Shown here: positions 1 through 6,165 of the stretch, one piece after another
Layout: each line of letters opens with the position of its first letter
Numbering within the stretch: position 1 is the first letter of the stretch
From: an uncultured Bacteroides sp.
GTDB taxonomy: Bacteria; Bacteroidota; Bacteroidia; Bacteroidales; Bacteroidaceae
Assembly: GCA_905201685.1 (NCBI GenBank)
Contig: CAJKOW010000045.1
Span: 1 to 14,698, forward strand
Direction of reading: 5' to 3'
DNA: 14,698 nucleotides
The notes under the pieces: generated by a model
Database searches by the model: none
The model's input: only the letters and a program-made list of their open reading frames with translations
Told to the model about the DNA's origin: nothing
Made by a program: the position numbers and the translations under genes

Positions 1-1
1 G

Positions 2-9
2 CAAAGATA
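2..9 (-). promoter_or_regulatory. -7 box of a leftward gene outside the window
   Basis: On the minus strand these bases read TATCTTTG, an exact match to the Bacteroides -7 consensus TAnnTTTG. No convincing -33 element is seen 18-20 bp upstream. If real, it drives a minus-strand gene lying beyond the left edge. Inferred from motif only. Confidence 0.35.
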
Positions 10-62
10 CTATTTTTTGAATGATTTTTCGCATTTCACTTACTTTTGACTATAACTCCTGA

Positions 63-84
63 AAGTTTCGCAAGTGCGAAACTT
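63..84. repeat. Palindrome resembling a repeat-element end
   Basis: Two 10-base arms, AAGTTTCGCA and TGCGAAACTT, flank a 2-base centre, giving a 22-bp near-perfect palindrome just downstream of the LD-carboxypeptidase stop. Its left half, AAGTTTCGCAAGTGC, equals the outer end of the dispersed repeat at about 10730, so this may be a remnant of the same family. It could also act as a terminator hairpin, but no clear T-run follows on the minus strand. Confidence 0.5.
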
Positions 85-101
85 GAGTTAATAGTTAAGG
101 G

Positions 102-1043
102 TTAAAAGTTCAGCCTGACTTCTTTCCGGCCCACTTCCAGCCTGACACCGGCGCCGTTTATCAGCGGCAGGTTCATGGTGACGTGGCCTACGGGGAAGTT
201 GAAGCAGATGGGATAGTCGTACTCCTTCACCACGTCGGCCAGTGCGCCGTACAGGTCTTTGCCGAGCGACTTGTTTTCCTCGTATTCGGTGAACTGTCCG
301 ATGATGAGGCCCGAAAGCCGTTCGAGCACGCCTCCCAGCTTCAGGTTGTACATCATCCGCTCCACGGCGTGCGGCCGTTCGCCCACATCTTCTATAAAGA
401 GGACGGTGCCTTCGGGCGGAATGTCGTAGGGCGTGCCGCGCAGTCCGTAGAAGACGGCCAGATTGCCGCCGCGCAGCGTGCCTTGGCAGGTGCCCGTATG
501 GTTCAGCTTATGGGCAGGACATACGTAGTCGAAAGCGGTGCCGTCGTTGTCCTCGGTCCGGAGGGCGGCATTTCGTCCGAAGAGGATGTCGCGCAGGGCT
601 TGTGTGCAGAAGTCGTCTTCGGGCTCCACGGTCAGGTGGCGTGCCATGGGAGCATGAAGCGAGGCGAATCCGTTGGCCTGAAACACGTTGTGCAGGGCAG
701 TGATGTCGCTGAAGCCGACGAGCCACTTCGGGTGCTGGCGGAAGCGGCCGAAGTCGAGCTTGTCCACCAGGTGCACGGCTCCGTATCCGCCGCGGCTGCA
801 GAAGATGACTTTGGCCGTCTCGTCGTCCATCGCTTCCTGCAGGTCGTCGAGCCGTTGCTGTATGGTGCCGGCATAGGTGCCGTTCGAGCCGCCTGCATGT
901 CGGGCCATGACCACTTCCAGCCCCCAGGATTCGAGCCGTTTCCGGGCTCCTTTCAGGAAGGCCTTGTCTATTTTGCCCGAGGGGGAGAGGATGATTACGC
1001 GGTCGCCCTCGTGCAGATAGGGTGGGAAAATAAGGCTGTTCAT
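102..1043 (-). CDS. LD-carboxypeptidase, peptidase family S66 (MccF/LdcA-like)
   Basis: This 313-residue protein is a probable serine peptidase of family S66. Members cleave the L-D bond of muropeptide tetrapeptides during cell-wall recycling, and MccF relatives cleave microcin C-type compounds. Family hallmarks are visible: RGGYGAVHLVDKLD at residues 84-97, GFSDITALH at 110-118 with the likely nucleophile Ser112, FIEDVGE at 216-222 with Glu218, and PVGH at 284-287 with His287. The spacing matches the Ser-Glu-His triad known for Pseudomonas LdcA. No signal peptide is seen, so it is probably cytosolic. The ATG at 1043 is preferred over one at 1094 because a good promoter (1066-1095) would lie inside the longer version, and the family's conserved N-terminus (LIFPPYLHEGDRV) begins right after it. 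It is a single gene, divergent from ptb-buk. The exact substrate (peptidoglycan or a toxin-like peptide) cannot be told. Confidence 0.9.
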   Translation of the reverse strand: MNSLIFPPYLHEGDRVIILSPSGKIDKAFLKGARKRLESWGLEVVMARHAGGSNGTYAGTIQQRLDDLQEAMDDETAKVIFCSRGGYGAVHLVDKLDFGRFRQHPKWLVGFSDITALHNVFQANGFASLHAPMARHLTVEPEDDFCTQALRDILFGRNAALRTEDNDGTAFDYVCPAHKLNHTGTCQGTLRGGNLAVFYGLRGTPYDIPPEGTVLFIEDVGERPHAVERMMYNLKLGGVLERLSGLIIGQFTEYEENKSLGKDLYGALADVVKEYDYPICFNFPVGHVTMNLPLINGAGVRLEVGRKEVRLNF

Positions 1044-1065
1044 ATCTTTTTCGTCTACTTTTCCG

Positions 1066-1095
1066 CAAAAGTACACAATTTCGCCACAGGGCAAA
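1066..1095 (-). promoter_or_regulatory. Promoter of the LD-carboxypeptidase gene
   Basis: On the minus strand there is TTTG (1092-1095), an 18-bp spacer, then TACTTTTG (1066-1073), an exact match to TAnnTTTG. Transcription would start about 15-20 bases before the ATG at 1043, which also settles the start codon. Confidence 0.65.
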
Positions 1096-1167
1096 CAAGG
1101 TGAGGTTAGTTTTTTTGTGGCGGCTGTGTATCAGTCGGTTTTCTTTTCCCGCAACGAGAAGAATCTT

Positions 1168-1296
1168 TTCTCCAGCAGAGAAAACAGTTCTCACAGTGAA
1201 AGAAAAGTATTCTCACGCCTATGAGAAGACTATTCTCATAACTGTGAGAAAACTATTCTCATGCCTATGAGAACATCCTTCTCATACTTGTGAGAA
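1168..1296. repeat. Phased array of six palindromes (TTCTCA...TGAGAA)
   Basis: Six inverted-repeat units start at 1168, 1188, 1210, 1233, 1256 and 1279, so the last four lie exactly 23 bp apart. The last four are 18 bp long with arms TTCTCA/TGAGAA or close. Their centres alternate: units at 1210 and 1256 contain GCCTA, while units at 1233 and 1279 contain AACTG or ACTTG. This gives an A-B-A-B, 46-bp higher-order repeat. The first two units (1168-1182 and 1188-1204) are degenerate. Possible roles are a multi-site protein-binding array between divergent genes, an mRNA structure in the ptb leader, or an inert dispersed repeat; the sequence does not decide. Confidence 0.85.
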
Positions 1297-1476
1297 TAAA
1301 CCGGGCATACTGGAGTGTTGCGGACAGCGAACCTTTTGGCTGGCTTGCCTGTTTTTCATAAAAAATGTTTGTTTTATCGTTATTCTGTCAAAATGATATT
1401 ATCGGAACGAAATTTTACCCTGTCGTATGCTTTGATTTTCGACATTTTTTCAGATATTTGCTAAAAATCTAACGTT

Positions 1477-2403
1477 ATGGAACCTATTCGGAATTTTGAT
1501 CAGTTGACCGCCCACTTGAAAACCTTGAATAAAAGGAAACGCATTGCCGTTGTTTGTGCCAATGACCCCAATACGGAATATGCCATCAGCCGCGCTTTGG
1601 AAGAAGGCATAGCCGAGTTTCTGATGATTGGCGATTCGGCTATTCTGGAGAAATATCCTACTCTGAAGAACTATCCCGACTATGTGCACACGCTGCACGT
1701 TGAAGACCCCGACGAGGCTGCCCGCGAGGCGGTGCGCATTGTGCGCGAAGGCGGGGCGGACATTCTGATGAAAGGCATCATCAATACCGACAACCTGCTG
1801 CATGCCATTCTGGATAAGGAAAAAGGCCTGCTGCCCAAGGGTAAGATACTGACCCACCTGGCCGTGATGCAGATTCCTACGTACGACAAGCTGCTGTTCT
1901 TCTCCGACGCCGCCGTCATCCCGCGGCCTACGTTGCAGCAGCGCATTGAGATGATCTGGTACGCCATCCGCGCCTGCCGCCACTTCGGCATCGAGCAGCC
2001 ACGCATTGCCCTGATACACTGCACGGAGAAGGTGAGCGCCAAGTTCCCCCATTCGCTGGACTATGTGAACATCGTCGAACTGGCCGAAGCCGGCGAATTC
2101 GGCAACGTCATCATCGACGGCCCGCTGGACGTGAAGACCTCGTGCGAGAAGACCAGCGGCGACATCAAAGGTATTGTTTCGCCCATCAACGGCGAGGCCG
2201 ACGTACTCATCTTCCCCAACATCGAGTCGGGCAACGCTTTCTACAAAGCCGTCTCCCTGTTCTCGCACGCCGACATGGCCGGATTGCTGCAAGGCCCCAT
2301 CTGTCCGGTGGTGCTGCCCTCGCGCAGCGACAGCGGACTGTCGAAGTACTACAGCATCGCCATGGCCTGCCTGACGAGCAACGGACAGGACAGGAACGAA
2401 TAA
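1477..2403 (+). CDS. ptb: Phosphate butyryltransferase (phosphate acyltransferase)
   Basis: This 308-residue member of the phosphate acetyl/butyryltransferase family converts butyryl-CoA (or a branched acyl-CoA) and phosphate to acyl-phosphate and CoA in the cytosol. Features seen: GGADILMKG at residues 92-100, DGPLD at 214-218, ADVLIFPNIESGN at 241-253, and VLPSRSDS at 279-286, all typical of Ptb/Pta catalytic domains. The length is that of a single-domain Ptb, without the extra N-terminal domain of long Pta. It lies 57 bp upstream of buk in the same direction, so the two form a substrate-level-phosphorylation pair. In gut Bacteroidales such pairs are thought to serve butyrate or branched-chain (isobutyrate, isovalerate) fermentation; which substrate applies here is inference. 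A palindrome array lies upstream. Confidence 0.93.
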   Translation: MEPIRNFDQLTAHLKTLNKRKRIAVVCANDPNTEYAISRALEEGIAEFLMIGDSAILEKYPTLKNYPDYVHTLHVEDPDEAAREAVRIVREGGADILMKGIINTDNLLHAILDKEKGLLPKGKILTHLAVMQIPTYDKLLFFSDAAVIPRPTLQQRIEMIWYAIRACRHFGIEQPRIALIHCTEKVSAKFPHSLDYVNIVELAEAGEFGNVIIDGPLDVKTSCEKTSGDIKGIVSPINGEADVLIFPNIESGNAFYKAVSLFSHADMAGLLQGPICPVVLPSRSDSGLSKYYSIAMACLTSNGQDRNE

Positions 2404-2425
2404 AGCAGGAAGCAAGTCGTTTAAC

Positions 2426-2460
2426 CATTCACTATTTATCATTCATCATTCACCATTTCC
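2426..2460 (+). repeat. Five tandem 7-bp units abutting the buk start
   Basis: The spacer before buk reads as five successive heptamers of the form CATTCAC / TATTTAT / CATTCAT / CATTCAC / CATTTCC, ending exactly at the ATG. This is a low-complexity 7-bp periodicity in the place where a ribosome-binding site would lie; no Shine-Dalgarno sequence is visible. Confidence 0.6.
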
Positions 2461-3543
2461 ATGAAGATATTAGTCATCAACCCCGGCTCTACTTCGACGA
2501 AGATTGCCGTTTACGAAGATAACGTCCCCCGTTTAGTGCGCAGCATCCGGCATTCGGTGGACGATTTGTCCGCATTTCCCCGCATCATCGACCAGTTCGA
2601 GTTCCGCAAGAATCTGGTGCTCGAAGAGCTGAAGGCCGACGGCATCCCCTTCGAGTTCGATGCCATCGTGGGTCGGGGCGGATTGCTGAAGCCCATTCCC
2701 GGCGGCGTGTACGAGGTGAACGATGCCATGCTCGACGACATTGCCCATGCCATGCGCAGCCATGCCTGCAACCTGGGCTGCCTGATAGCGCACGAACTGG
2801 CCGTGATGCTTCCCGGTTGTCGCGCGTTCATTGCCGACCCCGGCGTGGTGGACGAGCTTGAAGAAATAGCCCGCATCACCGGTTCGCCCCAGATGCCTCG
2901 TGTGGTGATATGGCATGCGCTGAACCAGCGGGCCATTGCCCGGCGCTATGCTGCCGAGTGTACGGCGCTCCACCCCGAACATCCCGTGCGTTACGAAGAC
3001 CTCAATCTGATTGTCTGTCACCTGGGAGGCGGCATTTCCGTCGGAGTACATCGTCACGGGCGTGCCATCGACGTGCCCAACGCGCTCGACGGCTCGGGAC
3101 CTTTCTCGCCCGAACGTGCAGGCACGCTTCCTGCCGGCCAGCTGATAGACCTCTGTCACTCGGGACGTTACACCACCGAGGAACTGAAGAAGCGCATTTC
3201 GGGAAAAGCCGGACTGGCCGCCCACTTGGGCACTACGGACATCCCGGCCATTGAGAAGCGCATTGCCGAAGGCGACCGTCATGCCGAGCTGATACTGAAT
3301 GCCATGATCTATCAGATAGCCAAGGAGATAGGCGGTGCGGCAGTAGTGCTCTACGGCAAGGTCGATGCCATTCTGCTGACGGGCGGCATGGCGCATTCGG
3401 AGTACATCACCTCGCGCCTGTGCGAGCGGGTGTCTTTCCTGGCACCTGTGCACATCTATCCGGGCGAGGACGAAATGGAGGCGCTGGCCTTGAATGCGCT
3501 GGGTGCGTTGCGGGGAGAATTGCCGGTGCAGGAATATAGGTAG
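2461..3543 (+). CDS. buk: Butyrate kinase
   Basis: This 360-residue enzyme of the acetokinase (ASKHA) superfamily transfers the phosphate of butyryl-phosphate (or isobutyryl-phosphate) to ADP, giving the free acid and ATP. The N-terminal phosphate-binding signature VINPGSTSTKIAVYE spans residues 5-19. The second signature, HLGGGIS, is at 187-193, followed by LDGSGPFSPERAGT (209-222). The C-terminal adenosine motif LTGGMAHS is at 306-313, and YPGEDEMEAL at 333-342 is characteristic of butyrate rather than acetate kinases. The length matches the family (about 355-360). It follows ptb in the same direction and takes Ptb's product. There is no recognisable Shine-Dalgarno; the heptamer repeat directly precedes the ATG. 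A long hairpin at 3658-3740 may end the transcript. Confidence 0.95.
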   Translation: MKILVINPGSTSTKIAVYEDNVPRLVRSIRHSVDDLSAFPRIIDQFEFRKNLVLEELKADGIPFEFDAIVGRGGLLKPIPGGVYEVNDAMLDDIAHAMRSHACNLGCLIAHELAVMLPGCRAFIADPGVVDELEEIARITGSPQMPRVVIWHALNQRAIARRYAAECTALHPEHPVRYEDLNLIVCHLGGGISVGVHRHGRAIDVPNALDGSGPFSPERAGTLPAGQLIDLCHSGRYTTEELKKRISGKAGLAAHLGTTDIPAIEKRIAEGDRHAELILNAMIYQIAKEIGGAAVVLYGKVDAILLTGGMAHSEYITSRLCERVSFLAPVHIYPGEDEMEALALNALGALRGELPVQEYR

Positions 3544-3657
3544 TAGGGTGATGTTTACTTGTCTGTTTTGATATATCTATAGAATATAAATCATCCTTGA
3601 ATGAGATACTAAAGGACTATTAATAAAGATATTTTTTGGTGACGGAACTTTATGAAA

Positions 3658-3740
3658 AAAGAAGGTATGCCGAAACGGATTGTTTCCTAAACTCCATTAT
3701 TTGGGAGTGGTAGGTGTACAAGTTTCGGGATACCTTCTTT
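3658..3740. terminator. Long-loop hairpin between convergent genes
   Basis: Arms of 19 bp (3658-3676 and 3722-3740, one mismatch) pair around a 45-base loop that holds a further small stem (ACTCC...GGAGT). The outer stem begins with AAAGAAGG and ends in CCTTCTTT, like the compact terminators elsewhere in this window. It lies between buk (+) and the lipoprotein gene (-), so it could stop transcription from both sides. The large loop is unusual. Confidence 0.55.
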
Positions 3741-3762
3741 GTATGATGGTAGGGGTTAGATT

Positions 3763-4155
3763 TTAGTCTCTTGATCCATTAAAGGTTGTAATGTTTCCAG
3801 CTCCATTTAAGAAGCTGACATTCATGGCTTTACCCGTTACTGTAATTGTAATGTTAACAGATGATTCGCTTTCGAACATATATTGACCATTCTCATATGA
3901 TACATTGTAATTTTCAGACCCATTAGGATAGAAGTTTGCACTGACACATACAACAGTAGATGAAATTTTATCTACTCTTACAACATAAGCATCTTCTATT
4001 ACAGTGTTATTAACAGTTAATTTTCCTGTATAAACACCAGCTATTGCGCTTGCATAATCATTTGTTGGGTCATCATTGTCACTTCCACAGCTAATCATAC
4101 TAATACTCATTGTTAACATAATGAGTAACATTGAAACATACTTCATTGCTTTCAT
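3763..4155 (-). CDS. Small lipoprotein, possibly calycin-like
   Basis: This 130-residue protein of unrecognised function starts with a lipoprotein signal: a short basic start, a hydrophobic run MLLIMLTMSISMIS, then the lipobox cysteine Cys23. The cysteine is followed by GSDNDDP, an acidic stretch like the surface-export signal known for Bacteroidetes lipoproteins, so outer-membrane surface display is likely. The mature part (about 100 residues) is rich in beta-strand patterns (GVYTGKLTVNN, NITITVTGK) and resembles small calycin/lipocalin-like barrel domains; this is a fold guess. A -7 box (TATCTTTG, minus strand, 4193-4200) lies about 40 bases upstream. The gene is AT-rich compared with buk and pnp. 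A start at the second Met (residue 4) is also possible. Confidence 0.75.
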   Translation of the reverse strand: MKAMKYVSMLLIMLTMSISMISCGSDNDDPTNDYASAIAGVYTGKLTVNNTVIEDAYVVRVDKISSTVVCVSANFYPNGSENYNVSYENGQYMFESESSVNITITVTGKAMNVSFLNGAGNITTFNGSRD

Positions 4156-4192
4156 TTTTTTTAATTTAATTGTTTAATATTCTTTTTTTCGA

Positions 4193-4200
4193 CAAAGATA
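4193..4200 (-). promoter_or_regulatory. -7 box of the lipoprotein gene
   Basis: The minus strand reads TATCTTTG, an exact TAnnTTTG match, 38 bases ahead of the ATG at 4155. A -33 element is not clear. Confidence 0.5.
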
Positions 4201-4239
4201 CGTTCTGTAATAATATTATGTTGATGAATAATGTATCTA

Positions 4240-4262
4240 AAAAGTTTACATGTAAATCTTTT
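4240..4262. promoter_or_regulatory. AT-rich palindrome, candidate operator or weak terminator
   Basis: A perfect 12-bp palindrome TTTACATGTAAA (4245-4256) is flanked by AAAAG and CTTTT. It lies downstream of the HTH gene's stop and about 45-60 bp upstream of the lipoprotein -7 box. It might bind the adjacent HTH protein, or form a weak terminator with the T-run on the minus strand. Inference only. Confidence 0.3.
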
Positions 4263-4295
4263 GATTACATTTTGTTGTTTGAGAATCTTTTTTTA

Positions 4296-4517
4296 TTATA
4301 TCTTTTCTTTATCTTTCCGTATTTCTTCTGAATATAATGAGAAAAAGTCGAAATCTAATAACTTTGAGATTTTAGCTAATATTTCTGTATCCAACGAGTA
4401 TTTGTTTAATAGCTTATATACGTTCGTCCTGCTACACGATAAATGTTTAGCTAGCCAGACAATGGTGATTTGTTGTTCTTCCATTCTTTTTCGGATAAGT
4501 TTGCCTATGTGTAGCAT
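4296..4517 (-). CDS. Small HTH (XRE/Cro-like) transcriptional regulator
   Basis: This 73-residue protein has a helix-turn-helix pattern: ITIVWLAKHL (about 17-26), then SCSRTNVYKLLNKYSLDTEILAKISKLLDFD (27-57), typical of small single-domain XRE-family DNA-binding proteins. It ends soon after in a charged tail (SEEIRKDKEKI) with no second domain. It is AT-rich and co-directional with the lipoprotein gene, 140 bp upstream of it. It could regulate itself or the lipoprotein, but no target is proven. No toxin or partner gene is seen beside it, so it is not obviously an antitoxin. A -7-like box at 4666-4673 (minus) might be its promoter with a ~140-base leader. Confidence 0.75.
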   Translation of the reverse strand: MLHIGKLIRKRMEEQQITIVWLAKHLSCSRTNVYKLLNKYSLDTEILAKISKLLDFDFFSLYSEEIRKDKEKI

Positions 4518-5304
4518 ATCGATATTTGTATTTTATAGTGCCTCTTAACATTCTCTCTTATTGTTTTATGAATAAAAAACTATGAGCTGTTCACCTTTAA
4601 AACTAACACCGGAATTTATTTTAGGGGCAACTGATATTATATATTTACTAATAGTATTGATTTTGCAAAGTTATTGAATTTATTCTTTTTTTAAAAATAC
4701 TTGATATAATAGATCGTATTAAATGTTATTTTTCATGGATTATGTAGTTTAAATTTATGATTATCTGGCGAAAAAATAAAAGTGTAATGTTTAATAAATA
4801 TGTCTTTAGCTATGTAAGATGAGTATAAAACCTAACGCTAATCAATGACAGCAAGGTAGTGTTGTGAGGAAGAAAGAAAATATTTGGATAGGCCCAAATA
4901 TGGAAGCGTAGCATAGGTTGTACAATTTCCCTCTGTGTGTTGCTTCTATTGGAATAATTTTATTGTTTAAATGGAATACCGATATTTTTTCTGTATGATA
5001 CATGTTTACTTTTGGACTTAGAGATACTTTATCACAGAAGAAATAATATGAGTGGGTACGATAACAGTACAATACCTACAATAGTAGATTACTGCTGCGC
5101 TACCAATTCTGTCGTCTAAAGAAAGCGTAGAAAAACTGCATTGGTAATTAAGAAAGCTCTGTTGTTGAATCTGTTAGTAATGAAGAACGTCTATACTATT
5201 AAGGTAAGAGTCTGCGGGTGAAAATGTTGTTTATTGCTATGTTTATTTCGGATAAAATATGCGTATCGTATAAAGGTAAGGTGTAAATTCTGATAGGAGT
5301 GTTC
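4518..5304. other. AT-rich, apparently gene-less region
   Basis: About 790 bp without a convincing gene. The only reading frame of note (minus strand, 4842-5072) encodes 76 residues with no recognisable domain and an atypical composition. A minus-strand TAACTTTG (4666-4673) matches the -7 consensus and could serve the HTH gene. A segment near 5092-5112, read on the minus strand, looks like a tRNA D-arm (GAATTGGTAGCGCAGCAG), but no acceptor or T arm accompanies it. Nothing else is identified. Confidence 0.5.
4666..4673 (-). promoter_or_regulatory. -7 box candidate for the HTH gene
   Basis: The minus strand reads TAACTTTG (exact TAnnTTTG). No clear -33 is present; a T-rich tract lies at the right distance. 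The leader to the HTH start would be about 140 bases. Confidence 0.3.
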
Positions 5305-6003
5305 TCACTTTGCCATCAGCATCAGCCCCACCCCACGGACAGTTTTGATTTCGATATCGTCATCGGCTTCGAAAAGCTTGCGGAGCTTGGAGACGAAGAC
5401 GTCGAGGCTGCGCGAGGCGAAGTAATCGTCTTCCGTGTTCCAGCAGCGGCTCAGGATGGCTTCGCGGCGGACGGTCTCGTTTTTGTTCTGGGCCAGAATC
5501 TGTAGTAGTTTGGTTTCGGTGGCGGTCAGTGTCTGACGCTGACCGGTACGGTCGTTGCGCAAGGTGCCGTGTTCGGTGTCCAGGGTATAGGAACCGAATT
5601 TGCAGAAACCGGTCTCTGTGCGGGTGTGCGTGCCTTGCGTCATCTTCAGCACAGCTTTCATGTGCGCGTCCAGTTCGTCGGCAATGAAGGGCTTCTTCAC
5701 GTAGTTGTTCACGCCCAGTTCGTAGCCATGCTTCACGTCCTTGGGCGAGGTGAGGGCCGAGGCGAAGAGGATAGGCGTGTCGGCATCGGTTTCGCGGATG
5801 CGCCGTACCATCTCGAAGCCGTCCATCACGGGCATGTCGATGTCGCTGATGATGATGTCGGGTCTGAACGTTTCCCATACTTTCAGTCCTTCTTCGCCGT
5901 TGGCAGCCGTCTGTACTTCATAGCCGCCGATGATGTCTTCCAGTCCGCACTGCACCACGTAGCGCAGATTCGGGTCGTCTTCTACCAGGAGTAATTTGAT
6001 CAT
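5305..6003 (-). CDS. OmpR/PhoB-family response regulator
   Basis: This 232-residue two-component response regulator is a cytosolic transcription factor activated by phosphorylation. The receiver domain (about 1-120) has the acidic pocket VEDD (7-10), the phospho-acceptor Asp54 in IISDIDMPVMDGFE, Ser82 at the switch position, and Lys104 in YVKKPF. The C-terminal winged helix (about 130-231) includes LTATETKLLQIL, the recognition region SRSLDVFVSKLRKLF and IKTVRGVGLML, as in OmpR/PhoB proteins. No histidine kinase gene adjoins it, so it is an orphan by position and its stimulus is unknown. It has its own promoter (6024-6052) and is separated from the upstream pnp by a terminator. No obvious terminator follows it. 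Confidence 0.92.
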   Translation of the reverse strand: MIKLLLVEDDPNLRYVVQCGLEDIIGGYEVQTAANGEEGLKVWETFRPDIIISDIDMPVMDGFEMVRRIRETDADTPILFASALTSPKDVKHGYELGVNNYVKKPFIADELDAHMKAVLKMTQGTHTRTETGFCKFGSYTLDTEHGTLRNDRTGQRQTLTATETKLLQILAQNKNETVRREAILSRCWNTEDDYFASRSLDVFVSKLRKLFEADDDIEIKTVRGVGLMLMAK

Positions 6004-6023
6004 GGTTTCTGTGTATTTTGCGG

Positions 6024-6052
6024 CAAATATACGTATTTTGTAAACATTTCAA
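6024..6052 (-). promoter_or_regulatory. Promoter of the response regulator gene
   Basis: The minus strand shows TTG (6050-6052), an 18-bp spacer, then TATATTTG (6024-6031), an exact TAnnTTTG match. The leader would be about 15-20 bases. Confidence 0.6.
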
Positions 6053-6095
6053 TGAATAAGCCGATAACTAATTAACCTGTTGGTAACTGGGCATA

Positions 6096-6137
6096 TAAAA
6101 AAGAAGAGGGTGCGTCGCCGTAGCAATGCACCCCCTT
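6096..6137 (-). terminator. Rho-independent terminator of pnp
   Basis: On the minus strand a 10-bp stem (AAGGGGGTGC pairing with GCACCCTCTT, one G-U pair) has a 14-base loop and is followed by CTTTTTT. It begins about 30 bases after the pnp stop codon. Confidence 0.8.
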
Positions 6138-6165
6138 ACACAATATATAGAATTGATTACGTCCG

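Larger units (their letters stand above)
1044..1476. other. Divergent intergenic region with palindrome array
   Basis: This gap between two divergent genes carries the leftward promoter (1066-1095) and the TTCTCA/TGAGAA palindrome array (1168-1296). Downstream of the array is an AT-rich stretch leading to ptb. No exact TAnnTTTG box is visible before ptb; the nearest resemblances are AATGTTTG near 1366 and TATGCTTTG (one base too long) near 1426. No credible open reading frame is present. Confidence 0.6.

Noticed and set aside
183..1103. Long plus-strand frame opposite the LD-carboxypeptidase
   Set aside because: It mirrors a gene with a full set of family motifs on the other strand; its own translation resembles nothing known.
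1168..1296. CRISPR array
   Set aside because: Units are palindromes with 5-base separations and no unique spacers of 30 bases or so, and no cas genes are present.
2533..3453. 306-codon minus-strand frame opposite buk
   Set aside because: Shadow of the confidently identified butyrate kinase.
4296..4517. Antitoxin of a toxin-antitoxin pair
   Set aside because: The HTH protein is compatible with that, but no adjacent toxin-like frame exists.
4842..5072. 76-codon minus-strand frame in the AT-rich region
   Set aside because: No domain, no signal, odd composition rich in His, Tyr and Cys, no promoter or ribosome-binding site; probably chance.
5090..5115. tRNA-like D-arm on the minus strand (GAATTGGTAGCGCAGCAG)
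   Set aside because: No acceptor stem, anticodon loop or T arm of proper form accompanies it; not called a tRNA.
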